64,000 nt of DNA from NCBI GenBank assembly GCA_016617855.1, contig JAECUM010001749.1, positions 95,160 to 159,159 on the forward strand. The letters run 5' to 3'. Numbering within the stretch: the stretch's first letter is position 1; each line of letters starts with the position of its first letter. Below the pieces are notes generated by a model. The model had not been told where the DNA came from and did no database searches. It worked only from the letters and a program-made list of their open reading frames with translations. The DNA is from Megalonaias nervosa. Its lineage: Eukaryota > Mollusca > Bivalvia > Unionida > Unionidae. Below, one piece after another: positions 1-12,930 of this stretch. The position numbers and the translations under genes were made by a program.

Positions 1-1458
1 CAATGGAAGGCAAACATCACATAAAGACTGAACCTGTGAAACTGACAAGAGGTGCCAATACTGCTCACTACCGTCACAAAGATGCAGCATTTGCGTTTGC
101 ATCTATGACATACCTAGATGAAATCTATTTTATGTTTGGAGTTGACGTGTGCTTCTACTTCAGCCAAGACGACAAGGCTAAAGTACCACTTGGAATCCCA
201 GCAGCGATGAAGCAGGCACCTATACTGATGCATCTCGAGTATACAGTGCATTTACCAGACCACGACTTTGCTGTCGCATCTCACCATAAACTGATCCCAT
301 CTGTCTATGCTGCCTGTGTCGTGACTCCAGGAAAGTTAGTCGATGCTGTAACATACTCCGGTCCTAAGTATATTGCAGTGTGCTCAATGAAACACGGCAG
401 CAGTACAGCCTTTACGCATGGTCATGATATGGAACATCTGCACTCAATTCCAAGTTTCCAGCCAGTGATGTGCACAGCTGATGGCCGTGTGAAACCAATA
501 GTGGTCATGGCAAGTGATGAAGGACTGAACGAGAATCCAAGATTTCCCAAACCTCTACAGGTTGCAGATGCTAGATTTGTAGACTGGGATCTGGATGTGT
601 ATTTGTCAGGCACCCACGCACCACATTATTCAGCCTAGAACAGAGTTGAGTGCTGGATGGCTCCACTGAGCCAAGAGCGAGCCGGACTAGTGCTACCTCG
701 TGATCACTACGGGTCACATCTCAATGCAGCAGGAAAAACAATCGATGCGGAGTTGGAAAAGCAGAACTTTGAGAAAGCAGGAATAACACAGGCAGAAGTA
801 TGGCCCGCAGTCGTATTAGATAAGCATGATGTCCATGCGGAATATATTGACCCAGCAGAGCATGAATCACCCAGTGAACCAGAATCAAATTGGCTGCGTG
901 TCACATCAGGCAGAGTCAATATTTTCTGCAGATCATTAAGTGTGATGATTCCAGCTGCTGTCGCCCATGGCAAAGCTCATGGAAAATTACTTTCCTGAAC
1001 GTTTCCTGCCCGGACCTGTCATACTGACACATTCTGCAGCTGGTCTTAGCATTCCTGATCCAGAATCAGTAAAGGATCTGACACATGCGTACTACAGTTC
1101 ACTTGCTCAGTGGCTAGCTTTTGGATCATCAAAAGTTCCTTTGAACACGTCATATGATATGCACTGTCCGTCACTTGCACAACCTGAAATTATCAAGCGC
1201 ACATGTTCTGTGTGCGGCATGTATCACTCATTGCAGGCCAGTGTAAAACAACATCAGCGCATTCACACTACTGAGTCTACTGACAGTGAGAACAATCAAA
1301 AGCTGGATGATGACATCAGCAACGCTGTGGATATTGAGACGGCAGCCTAGCAGACTGCAGCTAATGCTGCTCTGCTTCAGCCTGACATTGCGCCTGTTGA
1401 CGATATTCCTATAATACGTAACCTGTGCAACTGGGTTCAGTCGGCGTTTGAATTTTAG
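1..1458 (+). pseudogene. DDE-type DNA transposon protein with C-terminal C2H2 finger, 5'-truncated by window edge, broken
   Basis: One reading frame enters from the left edge and runs to a TAG at 636-638. It continues in the same frame through a segment starting MAPLSQERAGL (657) with the motif LPRDHYGSHLN. It then needs a frame change near 965-990 to continue as MENYFPERFLPGPV, crosses a second TAG at 1348-1350 and ends at a TAG at 1456-1458. Near 1204-1266 the frame has a C2H2-like module, CSVCGMY followed by a QHQRIH helix. From memory, this layout (PSVYAACV, YSGPKYIAV, then DHYGSHLN, then FPERFLP, then a zinc finger) belongs to a repetitive DDE-type transposon protein found in many invertebrates. 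I cannot name the superfamily. The upstream part, including most acidic catalytic residues, lies outside the window. Two stops and one frameshift make it non-functional. Confidence 0.6.
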
Positions 1459-4400
1459 CAGACACTAGACACTCTTTTTAAAGTTACGCAGCTTATTTCT
1501 TTGATGCAGCCAGACATTCAACGTCGGTGGACTATCTGTTTTATTAAACACATTAATATTATTAATCCTTGATCGTTTCTGCGTGGATTAAATATAGGCT
1601 GTTCTATAGAATTTAGGAGGGCGGCGTCAAGCATATGTACGCAGGTGGGGTGTGTGTAAAAAAGTATGCATGTGTACGGGGAGGGGGGAGGGTCAAGCTT
1701 TGCTGGATGGCCCCATATTGGATGTTAGATTGGCACCATTTTCATTCTCTATAAGAAGTCTTTTAGTGAAAGCTCCATATCAATATGACCATTTTCAAGA
1801 TGCAAGATTGGAACCATTTTTATTAAGGACCAACTACACATTTTAAGAAGACTTTCAATAAAAGCACCATATGAAATATGAGCATCTGTTCATAAGTAGC
1901 AGCAGTAAGACTTTAAAGATGGCTGCCTTTGTGGCTATATTGGCATGCCATCATATTTATTTAGAACTAACTTTACCATGAATGAATGTGTTGTGAAGTT
2001 TCATGACAATCCTATTAGTAATATGGAGTAGCAATAACAAACTTGTACAGATATATTTGATGCTGAACAGAAACTGTATGATGGACAAAAGGTCTTAGCT
2101 CTCCTGGAACATGGCCATTAGAGGTAAAATGAATTCACTCATTGGGTCTTATAAGTCACTGATAATATGCAGTGTTTCTGAGCTAGGCTGCCAACAATTT
2201 GGGGAGCCACTGAGGTTACCACTTTAAAGAATTTATCCAACCAGAGGTGATGGATGAGATATTCAGCTGCCCAAACAACCCCTTTTTGATATCCTCTCTT
2301 CAAACTTCAGCTAATAAAACATAAAATTTAGGCAAATTCCTTCAGTTTTCAAACTTTAATAATCTACAGCTTGAAGACCAATATACTACCAACTACTTTC
2401 ATGTTTGTCAGCAATACCTCAAATAGAAAAGAATCTCAAAGTCAGGAAAATCCAAACTATATATGTTAAATGGAACATTTTACCACATGCTGTTTAGAAA
2501 TGACTTGATAATTATAGGATAAGAGTAAACTTTTTTTTTAAAAGCATCTATAACTCTTCTTTAAGCAAAATTATTTAAATGAATTTTACTTCAATATCAA
2601 GATCAAAGCAGTAAAGACATTGTACTAATGAATTATTTATGGTAATAAGACCACAAGTCACTCTCACAAGTTTCAAGATGTTGTTTAAAATTGAATTTCA
2701 CATTTTTCAAATATAACAATTAAAAACATTCATTGCAGAACAAGACAGCAAAGAAATCCTGTATGACATGTAACAATATGCAAGTACATATACAATACTG
2801 TAAAATCAATTTTGATTTCAGCATGCTGATGATAAGTACCCTATATTATTATATGCTCTTTTTTTCCCATAAACTTTATGTTGCCAGAATCGTGCAATAT
2901 TTTTCCATATTGCAAAGCTTCATACTGCACAACATGTGCATCTAACAATAGTATAGTGTATTAGGTACTACTCTGTAAACAAACCATGTACACTCATGTA
3001 GCAGACGCTTTACTTTATTAAATTTGTTTGTGGATGAACTAAAGAAGCTGTTTCATCTATTTAAAAGCACAGATGACAAAGTGAACAATGTGGGCGAATT
3101 TACTGAATCACAAATGAAACTTTCAAAGAAGCAAACAAATGAACGTGATATTCACAATGTCCACAACAAACGTGAGACATGCAGTATTGAAAATACAATT
3201 CTGATCATTTAAATAGTTTTTAAGAGAAATATTTGTAACTATTTCGTAAATGGAATGGTTCAGGCTATGACCAGTGCTCTCTGGGGTAAAATAAAAAGAG
3301 CATAGAAAAGCATACTGAGACCAAGGGCAGTTGCATACCTATCATAGATGTGCCATTTTATAAGTCAAAGTATTAAATTTGAGAAAAAAATTTAACTGAA
3401 GATTTTGGTACAAAAATAAGGGCCTCAGAGTCAACAAGTCAAGACGATGAAGAAGAATTCTTATTTCTGCTGACTGTATGGACTGTCACACTCCAGCTGC
3501 TTTGCAATTTTCCATGTTAACTTTTTGATACAAGTTTCAGATTTAGGCTAGCAATAGAAGCCATACTACAGTAGAGGTCATTACATAGCTGAGGTTCCTA
3601 CAAAAAGCATGCAAGTGACAAGGCATAAACATGTCTTCTTTGCCAGTAATAAGAATGGCAAAAAATATACTTACAGTTTTGCATCTTGAATTTCCTCAAA
3701 ATGTAATTTCTTAGTTCTGCAAATCCAAATGACATGAGCTATGTCATGGGTTCTAAAACTTGATTACTGACTGAAATTGTGCTGTAATTTTGACTACATT
3801 TCCAACAGCAATTACATTCTCCTTAATGCACTCCAAATGAAATGAATGTGATATTCCATAACATCTTTTTGATAATTTCAACTGAAAGAGTTCATATTTT
3901 TCCAACATTATGATTCCAAACAATCAATGACAGATCATAAACCAAATATGCAGCTGATTCAAGGAGGGTCCCTTCCTGCTCAAATCACATTTACTTCAAG
4001 CAGAAATGTCCAGTCCATCACAAGCAGAAAAGTGAAATTGAGTAGAATTGACCCAAAAAATTGATCCATTACAGACCAACTGGAAACGTTGTCACAATGA
4101 GCATTCATTCATAATATTACTCCAAATTTCAATTTTAAGCAGACCAAAACAACAATTCTTGTCTAAACAAATGTTGAGTGCATGGCAAAGATCAAAGTTC
4201 ACTGGGTAGTGCTATATACACATTAATATTGTTATTGTGTATTGATGAATCTATGGTTCTGTATTAATTTTACAGCATAAATTCAATTACTTTGTTTCTT
4301 ATAGTAAATTTTGTTATAATTATGCTTTAGGTAGGAAAACAAAATGAGTATATAATAAAAAGGTTACTGCACTGTATGAGAAAATATGAACTTGGTTTTT

Positions 4401-5029
4401 TTTTCAGTAATACTGAACTCCCAAGGTCGTGCAGTATTATTCTGAAAATCTCATATTTTCCCATAAAAAATGCAGTAACCTATAAAAACTGTAAAAGCTA
4501 TTTTGATTTCAGCATTCTGATGACAAGTACGTAAAACCTACTTTGATTTCGGCATGCTGATAACAAGTACCTAAAAACGACTGATTTCTGTATGCTGATG
4601 ACAAGTATGTCTACAGCACTGTAAAAGATACTTTCATTTCATCATGCTGATGACAAGTACCTGTATATTATTGTAAAAGCTATTTTAGCAGAAGAGAATT
4701 TTAGTGATCTTTGATTTCAGCAAGCTGATGACAAACTTTTGTGAAGTACTAACAGGTATAGTAACAGATTTACATATTTTACATTCTTTGAAAGAAAACT
4801 GCAACAAAAGAACTCTGCAATCTCTGAAACTCTTTAATCATGCTTTTCAACAGATGTCCTCATTGAATCCTATTGAAACAATTATAAAGTGTGGTCACAT
4901 GTTATACTATTATACATAAAAGAAGGTATTGTCATTTTATTCCATTGCAAGGGGATAATAAAATAAAAACTCCTACATTTAGTATGGAACATAAATGTGT
5001 TTGTTGTCTTTTGATGTTTGATGCCATTT
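1459..5029. other. AT-rich non-coding stretch, no gene seen
   Basis: I find no reading frame with recognisable protein character here. The only structure is a degenerate dispersed repeat (TTTGATTTCAGCATGCTGATGACAAGTAC-like) seen once near 2810-2842 and clustered at 4488-4740. The segment at 1690-2060 repeats short phrases such as GCACCAT and CCATAT on both sides and may be an old repeat. Confidence 0.5.
4488..4740. repeat. Imperfect tandem repeat, five copies of a GATTTC-AGCA-CTGATGACAAGTAC unit
   Basis: The phrase GATTTCAGCA(T/A)(T/G)CTGATGACAAGTAC recurs at about 4505, 4548, 4585, 4634 and 4711 with 37-77-bp spacing, partly preceded by GTAAAAGCTATTTT. A lone relative lies near 2814. The unit length varies, so this is a diverged minisatellite rather than a clean array. 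Confidence 0.6.
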
Positions 5030-5173
5030 TTCAGCTCGAGAGGCTATACATAGCGGCCAGTATAACTGGTGGAGGAAGAACCTGGGAAAACCCTCGATAA
5101 GAACCACTGACCCATGGGAAGCTACTGGCAAGTTTTCTCACACATCCACACTGGTTGAGCCTGAGACTTGAAC
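5030..5173 (-). mobile_element. tRNA-derived SINE, minus orientation
   Basis: Read on the minus strand, this has the body and tail shared with the copies at 5466-5697, 12931-13080, 13255-13415 and 62225-62430. The shared order is a 'gtgtggatgtgtgagaa' block, 'cttcccatgggtcagtggttctta', 'ggttcttcctccacc', 'atactggc' and a tail close to 'ctatgtatagcct'. The tRNA-like head is replaced by the tandem repeat to the right. Confidence 0.6.
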
Positions 5174-5341
5174 CCACACAGACAAAGGTGAGATAGCAGT
5201 GATTGGTAAAGGGGAATGCTTTAGATCACCCACACAAAGGTGAGATGGCAGTGATTGGTAAAGAGCAATGCTTTAGATCACTCACACAGACAAAGGTGAG
5301 ATGGCAGTGATTGGTAAAGAGCAATACTTTAGATCACTCAT
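5174..5341. repeat. Three tandem copies of a 52-56-bp unit derived from the SINE head
   Basis: The phrase ACAAAGGTGAGAT(A/G)GCAGTGATTGGTAAAG followed by CAAT(G/A)CTTTAGATCAC is repeated three times. Reversed, the unit reads GTGATCTAAAGCATT, which resembles the SINE A-box side (GTGGTCTAAGGCACT). The array therefore looks like an expansion of the SINE promoter head. Confidence 0.65.
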
Positions 5342-5465
5342 ACAACCGAGGCACCAAAAATTAAATGTAAACTTAAAACAAAGTATCAGCTGACAAAACA
5401 TCAATGGTTCCAACTTTCACCTACAAGTGTAACATCACATCCATGAAAATGATTCTGGTTTGATT

Positions 5466-5697
5466 TGTGGCGTTTAACACCAATTTTCAGTACATGATAG
5501 GCTACACATGATAGACAGTATATTTGGTGGAGGAAGACCCCAGGAAGAATCATTGACCATTGGTAAGCTACTGGCAAGCTTCTCACACATCCACACTGGT
5601 CAAGCCGAGACCTGAACTCACGAGGATAGAGAGGAGACATGCGAGTCATCTGTATTGCAAGTGCCTTAGACCACTCTGCCACCTGAGGCCCCAACAA
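5466..5697 (-). mobile_element. tRNA-derived SINE, nearly complete, minus orientation
   Basis: On the minus strand the element starts with a Ser/Leu-tRNA-like A box (GTGGCAGAGTGGTCTAAGGC). A degenerate B box (GAGTTCAGGTCTCGG) follows, then the family body (GTGTGGATGTGTGAGAAGC, CTTCCTCCACC) and the tail (GTAGCCTATCATGTACTGA). It is the fullest copy in the window and defines the family layout. Confidence 0.7.
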
Positions 5698-6309
5698 GAT
5701 TTTAGAACCACCCTTATATGCTGCCCTCAAAATTAATACAACATATACATATATTACAGCATGTATGTAATTTTTCCTACATTTTTTATTTATAATGTTT
5801 GTGTGTTTGATGTTGTATTACAAATCAGAGGTAAACAAAAAATTACAGATGACAATATATATTTTAAAAACCATTGCACTGTCAATAGAATTTTAGCAAA
5901 TATTCACTCCTCACTAGTGAATTAATTCTGAGTGAATATCTACAAAAGATATCATATTTTCAGAAAAACAAATAGCAAACAACCAAATATATCAGTGAAT
6001 TATTGACAATACATAAGTTGTAGATCAAGATAGATGAGCGAACTCAAGAAATGCAACCTTTTTTCCTCTCTGTTTGGCTGTAATGTTCTTGAATACGAGT
6101 TGAGGTTTTGGAGACAAGGCCCAACCTGCACGACACTGGTAACTACCTAAGAATGACAGAGCAAATATACACAAGTTAGGTCATTACTGAAGAACCAGTA
6201 GTACATATAGTTTTACTTCATTACACAGACATCTGATATAAAACTATATCCTGAAAGAGCTAAAATTAAATATATGTATTAAAAGTAATCATTCATAATC
6301 TAAATAAAA
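5698..6309. other. Non-coding, nothing recognised
   Basis: AT-rich sequence with no supported coding region, RNA gene or clear repeat. Confidence 0.4.
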
Positions 6310-6517
6310 CTACATGTCTGAAAACAGTTTACATTTTCTTACACATTTAAATGTCTTCTTTGTTCCATTAGTAAAGATAGTAGCCCTACCATTATCTATA
6401 ACAATGGGAACTGCACCATCTCTGATTGACTTTGTGTATTCCAACATAGGATCCAAACCAGGACGCTCATCTTTAAAGGTGAATATATTAGTACCAGTTA
6501 CAGCACCATTACTCATT
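6310..6517 (-). CDS. Candidate terminal coding exon, unknown protein
   Basis: On the minus strand a pyrimidine-rich tract (about nine T's, then GTCTAATATTTCAG) precedes an open stretch of 68 codons. It starts MSNGAVTGTNIFTF, passes IVIDNGRATIFTNG and ends at a TAG at 6310-6312. The acceptor site, the balanced amino-acid composition and the lack of repeat character make it look like a real last exon, of either a host gene or an intron-bearing transposon. I do not recognise the protein. No upstream exon was found to the right, so the assignment is weak. Confidence 0.28.
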
Positions 6518-6725
6518 CTGAAATATTAGACAAAAAAAAAACACTAACAAGCAATAAATAAAATCATTTTGATCAACAAAAAACCATTAAATCTAAGCTC
6601 AGTTTAATTGATCATTCTCTTCTAACATGAAACCTGCAAGTAAATGTATTGAGTATAAATGGTTAACAAATTAAAACTTACCATCTATTGTATGGTATAT
6701 ACATGCTTATAAGTTGAACCCAACT

Positions 6726-6792
6726 ACAAACTGCAGATACCCAGATCTGCCATAGCATAATGCACCAGCAGATCTGGGTCTCTGCAGTTTGT
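6726..6792. repeat. 25-bp near-perfect inverted repeat (hairpin) with 17-nt loop
   Basis: The arms are 6726-6750 (ACAAACTGCAGATACCCAG, continuing ATCTGC) and 6768-6792 (GCAGATCTGGGTCTCTGCAG, continuing TTTGT). They are complementary at 24 of 25 positions. The small size suits a miRNA-like hairpin or a tiny palindromic MITE core. Confidence 0.75.
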
Positions 6793-6860
6793 TAGAAGTA
6801 ATCAATAGAACAAACAACAATGGTAAATTATGTAATGATAGATCAGTACTGATGTTGTTT

Positions 6861-7923
6861 ATGTGTGTGTGTGTGTGTGTTTACAGTTGGACTCAACTTA
6901 AATATTAACTTTTATTCATAAGGCACCAATTTTCGTGAAATCTGTGTTTGGTAAAAACCACCAGCTTGACTAATATAAAATTCTTTACCGATAATATAAA
7001 CTGATTCAGAGACATTGCAATGTATTTAAACATTGAATGTCATTTTTTGGCCAAACCATGAAAACTGATGAATTTACAATACATACTGGAGAACTACCTT
7101 TTGCTGTGTGTGTGTGTGTGTGTGTTATTATGTATATCCAAACTGTGTTTAACTTTTGAACATCATTGTAGACATAAGTGTCATTTGTAAACAACATATT
7201 AAGTAACTAACTTTTATTCATGATTGTAGATTATGCTTTAAGATAATGATAACTTGTAAACAATATATTTACATGGATTTGAGTTCAAGACATTGGTTTT
7301 TCCCTTGAGGGAAAAATCATGGTCAACCTGATTTTCATCACATTGTTTGCTAAAATTTAAATAAATGGACCTGACCATGCTTACAAATTTGGAAGGAAAT
7401 TTCCACTGGAAATGACATAAATCCAGGACATTTTGTTGTTTCACAAGTCAGGTGTCAGTCTATATATATGACGGACCAGGCAAACGATTATTAATTCCTA
7501 TTTTAATATCAGTCTTTAATTGTTTATGGTTGTGTTCAGAGATAATTTGAGGGAATTATTTATTTCAATTATTCATTGGAATTACAAAGTGCTCATTGAC
7601 ATTTTTTGACTAAAACATTACTTTGAGATTATGAATTCATTCAAAAACATTCTGCATTATATCATTGTGATATATCAAGACCATTGGTACATCAGCACAT
7701 TCAAAATTGGAATTCATTCGGAACACCACTGGAATTCATTTGGAATGCTCCACACTTTTGTACTTGTGATAGACCTTTTAGACTAGCTTGGGTTTAATTC
7801 ACAATACTGTATTTTCCTCTTATATTTTTATTTTATAATTTACAGAATTCAATTTGTTGATTTTACTAAACTTGTTGGTTTTGTTTCTTTCTGTTACTGA
7901 GTTTAAGACCAAACAGTCAGAAC

Positions 7924-7954
<31 letters not shown>

Positions 7955-7964
7955 CTGTGTGTGT
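6861..7964. repeat. Three (GT)n microsatellites in otherwise featureless DNA
   Basis: Runs of GT lie at about 6861-6880, 7107-7125 and 7927-7964. The DNA between them has no supported coding region. Confidence 0.8.
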
Positions 7965-9497
7965 TGGCTATATATTGCCAATTACAGATTCAAAAATGTA
8001 AAGAAAAAAAAACTTAAACAACAAAATTTTATGAAGATAAACCTTCCAAGCAAATGTAAAAATAAATGTAAAAAATTAATTGCTCAATACCACTGTGTTT
8101 GGACATAACATTTTGAATCAATTACTTGCATCAATAACAGAGCTCTCCAAATATGTAATTCAACTAAATTCTACTTAATGCAAACCAAGGAAAATCGGCC
8201 ATGATCTTTAGTAAGTCAGTTTTTCATTTCTGAATGACAAAGTTTCCTGAAAAAGTCATTGTAATAAGTTTGTCTAATTTTTATGCTTAAATTGTTATCT
8301 TCTAAAATTTTACTAACATCAGTTTCATATACAAAAATAATTATTACATTATTATTGAATTTTGGTATATGATTAAAATAAATCCTTAGGATGCTACAAC
8401 CTATTAGTGGGATGCTTAAAATACTTGCAACATCATGTTACCATATCAGTATTTTTAGCAAGCTGAATACAATGCCAGGTACAGATTTGTCTTAACATTC
8501 ATATCTCTAAAGCATATGGAACCAGATGAATACTTTCCATACATTTTCTCTTATAAATGCCATGTGAGTAATGGTCATCTGCTTTCAGTGGCAAGATGTT
8601 TCCTAACCATCCTACAGCTTCTCACTGCCTTACGCAGTCATGGGATCACACCTACAGTGAACATTCAATCTATGCGAACTAAACTTTTGTTTCATTAGGA
8701 TAAAGGAATATCATGTGCAAACATGTCTTACCTTGCTTGTACTCACTATACTCCAGTCACATGTAACTCAAAGGTGTCAACATGTAAAATTCAAAAGCTA
8801 GAAAGTTTGTATCATTAGGGTAGGGGGTTTAAGTAATTCATCTGCTGTATGGTAGATAAAGTAGTCATGTTATCAAAACAGAAATGATTGGATCTTTTCC
8901 TGCTGGTGTGACAGGTATAGTTATATATCTTCATGTATTTGTCTGTGAATTAAAGCTATCTCTGATGAAAAAGTTCATCTTGGAGAAGAAATGGGAGTTA
9001 TATCCCTATTCATTAGGGTCAGAGGTCACTCAATATTTAAAACGTGTCTCTAAAGACAGATGAAGTTTTGGTTCATGGCTCATAAAGAATAGCCATATAC
9101 AACTTATTTATATTCCCTATTCATCACAGACCTCTGGCATAAGCAGACTGTCCTGTGATCCCATCAAGCTGAGTAACTGGCTAATCCTTATATTGTTTTT
9201 GAAGTGTGAGCAGTTGTTTCCACATATAACTTATATAAGCTGGAAGACCCAAGAATCAGTCCTCTTCTTCACAGTCATATGTTAGCTGTGATCAGAAATG
9301 AAATTAGTTTTGTGTCACAGTGTATAAAACAAATAAAGATTGGTGATTATTTTAAGTCAGTGATTATTTCTTTTATAGGATGGATGAAAGTGAGCAGGTT
9401 ACAGTAATCTTGTGTGGAATATACATTTGGAAAAGAACAACATATATACATATTTTATGATTCTGTTGACTAGTGCACATGAAACAGTCTTAATAAT

Positions 9498-9530
<33 letters not shown>

Positions 9531-10600
9531 TGTGCTAATAATATCTGCATAGTATTTGTTCAAAACCAATTTTGAAACATGAACCTTTATATAGAAGTCA
9601 CCTGTGTACAAAGGCTAGTACTGCCTTTTCCCATGGGTGACTGCTTCAGACAGGTTTGACTCTGTGTATACATATATCAGGCTTCCTTAAATCCATGCAT
9701 TTGCCAGACATGATTGCCTTAAATCCATGCATTTGCCAGACATGATTGCCTTAAACCCATGCATCTGCCAGACACGATTGCCTTAAATCCATGCATTTGC
9801 CAGACATGATTGCCAGTTCAAGGGTTTTGACTAGCACAGACTCTCAGCAACCAGACATCAAAGGATATCCCAAGTCCCTTATTATATCAAATTATCTCTG
9901 ATCTGTTGATGTGTTTTTTTTACACATTGTTTCCTTGTCAGACAGTCAATAAAGGTGACATGAACTAAATTCAAAGGTAACATGGTCTAGCTTACACATG
10001 GTTTCTTTGCTGGACAATTAGTAAGAGGTATCATCTGCCTGAAGGCTTTACTACTCAGTCAGCTGGTTAACGAGGGTAGAGAAAGGCAACTTAATCAGTA
10101 AATTTTAAAGACTGGTTTCTCTGAAAAGATGTTTGCTTGTTATTTTAACATTTATTTTAATTGGTAGGCATATATATGCCTTTATAAAACAATTCTAAGT
10201 ATCAGTCCTAGTTTTACTGCTTGAGAAAACAATACTCACCATGTCAAAGCTTAAGCATAATAAGGATGCAAACTGTAACCCTTAGCCAGTATTTGTAAAT
10301 GCTGATCATGTTGATGGAATTTTTTTCATCACTGGAAGCTGTATACCTCAAAGACACAGCCCATCTGGGCTCCTCTGCAGCCATGTGCAAAGCAGTCACT
10401 TCAATGGGATAGAACTGAAGTGCTCATATCATGACAATGACTTCACAGTCAAAGTAGTAGAGTGTAGGCAAATGTGTACACGAAAGATTCCTGCACTATG
10501 TAAATATGAATGCATTTACTGTATTTGAACCAAACACAATTTTCATGACATGCCATGCTTTGGTAATAATCACACGGACACTTTGATTTCACATTACAGT
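7965..10600. other. Non-coding stretch with simple repeats only
   Basis: No gene recognised. The stretch contains an (AAT)n run at 9499-9530 and a 32-bp tandem array at 9685-9812, described separately. Confidence 0.45.
9685..9812. repeat. 32-bp tandem repeat, four copies
   Basis: The unit starts CCTTAAATCCATGCATTTGC and ends CAGACATGATTG. Copies begin at 9685, 9717, 9749 and 9781. The third copy differs at three positions and the others are essentially identical, so the array is recent. Confidence 0.9.
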
Positions 10601-10772
10601 CAGCCAAGATATCTCACTGATGCAGCTCTCAGTACCAAGAAAATAATGACGTGGGGTGATTCTGAAGTAAACTGTACAACAATAATAGAGGACTGACAGG
10701 GACCAAATTAATGACAAAACTAGTTTCAATGAATCTGTTTGATAGAAATTTCACAAGAACTTCCAGTGTTAA

Positions 10773-10976
10773 GTGTGGACTGTGTCTGCAGAATATCACA
10801 CCAAAATTTATCAAAACAAAGCTGCAGTGCAGGCTTTTGACAAACTAATGACAATAAATCTTGTTGGTGTTGATATACAAGATTTTGATCCAGTGCTAGC
10901 CATTAGAAACTGGCAGGGAAATCGAAACAAATATCTGCATCAACAATACAAAAAGCATGTTTTGAAAAACCGATGA
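10773..10976 (+). pseudogene. hAT transposase C-terminal fragment (relic)
   Basis: An open stretch of 67 codons ends KHVLKNR. It contains FDKLMTINLVGVDIQDFDP followed by a Trp-containing AIRNWQG. I recognise this order (LM.I...G..I.DFDP..A...W) as the extreme C-terminus of a hAT-superfamily transposase of the kind found in ZNF862-like genes. Nothing convincing for the upstream DDE or dimerisation parts is seen, so it is a scrap. The call rests on one motif only. Confidence 0.4.
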
Positions 10977-11250
10977 ACGTTAAGTGACTAGATTTACCAT
11001 AGTGCAAATGTGACAACATATGATTGGTGACAAGAATACTGTATAAATACATTTTGTTATTAAAAACAAACTGATGGAATGGAAATCTTTAGCAAATCAT
11101 AAGGATAAACTTATTATTTTCTGCTACCACCTGATGAGACCTATGGAATGGTCAAAGAGGTTTGTTTACTCTTTTTAATGAATATACATAACATCAGATC
11201 TGTGTGAACCTGAATAACATCAAAAAGTCCAGCTAAATCCTGGAAAATTT

Positions 11251-11306
<56 letters not shown>

Positions 11307-11608
11307 GGCTTTAAGTCGTATCTCCATCTTCATGCTAAAATTACAAGCAAAAGCAACTGAAAACTGCTACTGACCCGAGTTTGATTGTATTGCCTACTAA
11401 AAGATATCTTAGTGACCAACAGTGCACGTTTGATGTTGTGCAGTGAATAAATGTACCTGTCTTTATCTTACTAGACCACTCACTTATATACTGGCTGCAT
11501 TTTTGTGCCAACAGTAAAGTACAGAAAAATCATTAGTGCAAATTTGTGCATGTCTCTGTGCCTATCATGTTATTGGTTGGAAATTCAGCTCTGTATCTAT
11601 AATGTACC
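10977..11608. other. Non-coding, with (TA)n microsatellite at 11254-11302
   Basis: About 49 bp of pure TA dinucleotide and no coding signal. Confidence 0.6.
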
Positions 11609-12900
11609 TTATGTTGAGGAATGTCTTATGGAGAGACTAAATGGGATTTTGCCACACTGCTCCATTTTGCCTGCTTCATAAAACAACAATAAACCATAAC
11701 CACTCTTGCAATATGCAAATGTACATATTGACATTAAGTGTTTCACAAACATGGTGATTTTTGTGCACAAATTCACCCAAAGCAAAGTATCCCATTGAAA
11801 CTGTTTTAAGATGCTTTCCCACACTTCATGCAATCCATAATTGGAATCAAATGAAATGAACTTTCAGTATAAATGTCAACAGCATTGTCAGCATGGCTTG
11901 CTACAACCACAGTGATGATGTTATCCACATTAAAGTTTGGATAAAGATAGGGTAAAGTAGAGGTTATTTTAATACTTATGACACTAATGATACATACACA
12001 TGAAGTGATTCTTATTTCCATGTTATTATACGCTTGCTTTGTAAAACAATTCAGAAAGATATTCAAAACATTTTGCCTAAGTAAACAGAACATATCAAAA
12101 TTATTCTTAGTGCCTTAGCCCATCTTTTCTTTTTTTAATCAGTCACGGAAAGTGGAAGGAAAATTGTAAAGCCCAATAGAAAGGCATAGGTGTGTATAAT
12201 TCTGAACAAGCATCTAAAATAGGTCTAATTATACCCCTGAAAACTAATTCTTTTACACCCTGTGGGCAAGGTAATAACTTGCATCTTAATAGGCCTAAAG
12301 CATGATTTGCTTTGGTGCATAATTCTTGAATTTGAAGGTTCCATTTTATATCACTAGTAACTGTGTCTCTAAATAATTTATGTAAACAATTTTTTAAAAA
12401 TAAATACCTTCCAATGAATATGACATGTACTGATTTTGTGGGATTTCTTTCTTATCTATTACATTATGTTGCATTTTTTTCAAGTTAGAATTGCATGCAC
12501 TATTTTTGTGCCTACCATCCTAATTTATTAATGTCATTTTGTCGTATCTTGGTACCCTAACCATTTGGACTGATGTTGTACAAACACAGTCATCTGAAAA
12601 GACACTAATTTCTGGAAAAATTCCAATCATAGTATCTCTTATGTATACGGAAACAACCACTGGTTCAAATGCTGTACCTTCAGTTCCTCCAAAAGATAAT
12701 TTGAATCAATCAGATTTTGAACTATTTACTAACACACTGTTCTCAAAAACACAAAAAGGGAGTCTATCCATGACAGTTTTGCATGCCATAGTGTAATGAA
12801 ATAATTAACTTCTTAATTTACACTGGGTACAGTGGCAAAAGTTTTTTCAATGTCCAGTACAAAAATATCTATTAGATCACCTTTAGTCCACTCACGAAAA
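11609..12900 (-). pseudogene. Non-LTR retrotransposon (LINE) reverse transcriptase relic
   Basis: Read from 12900 downward on the minus strand, several frames together give a reverse transcriptase. There is a degraded motif DLIDIFVLDIEKTFATVP (LD..KAFD.V type), then TEGTAFEPVVVSVYIRD, then VFSDDCVC in place of the F/YADD catalytic box. A thumb/C-terminal segment (WNLQIQELCTKANHALGLLR then GVKELVFRGIIRPIL) follows near 12190-12350. Open pieces at 11806-12093 and 11609-11833 continue the C-terminal side. The pieces change frame repeatedly and carry stops. The thumb wording resembles Jockey/CR1-like LINEs of invertebrates; the exact clade is not assignable by eye. Confidence 0.6.
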
Positions 12901-12930
12901 ACATAATCATGTTTGTTAGATATGATAGAT

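Noticed and set aside
9685..9812. CRISPR-like array of 32-bp units
   Set aside because: The units are directly adjacent without spacers; it is a tandem minisatellite in animal DNA.
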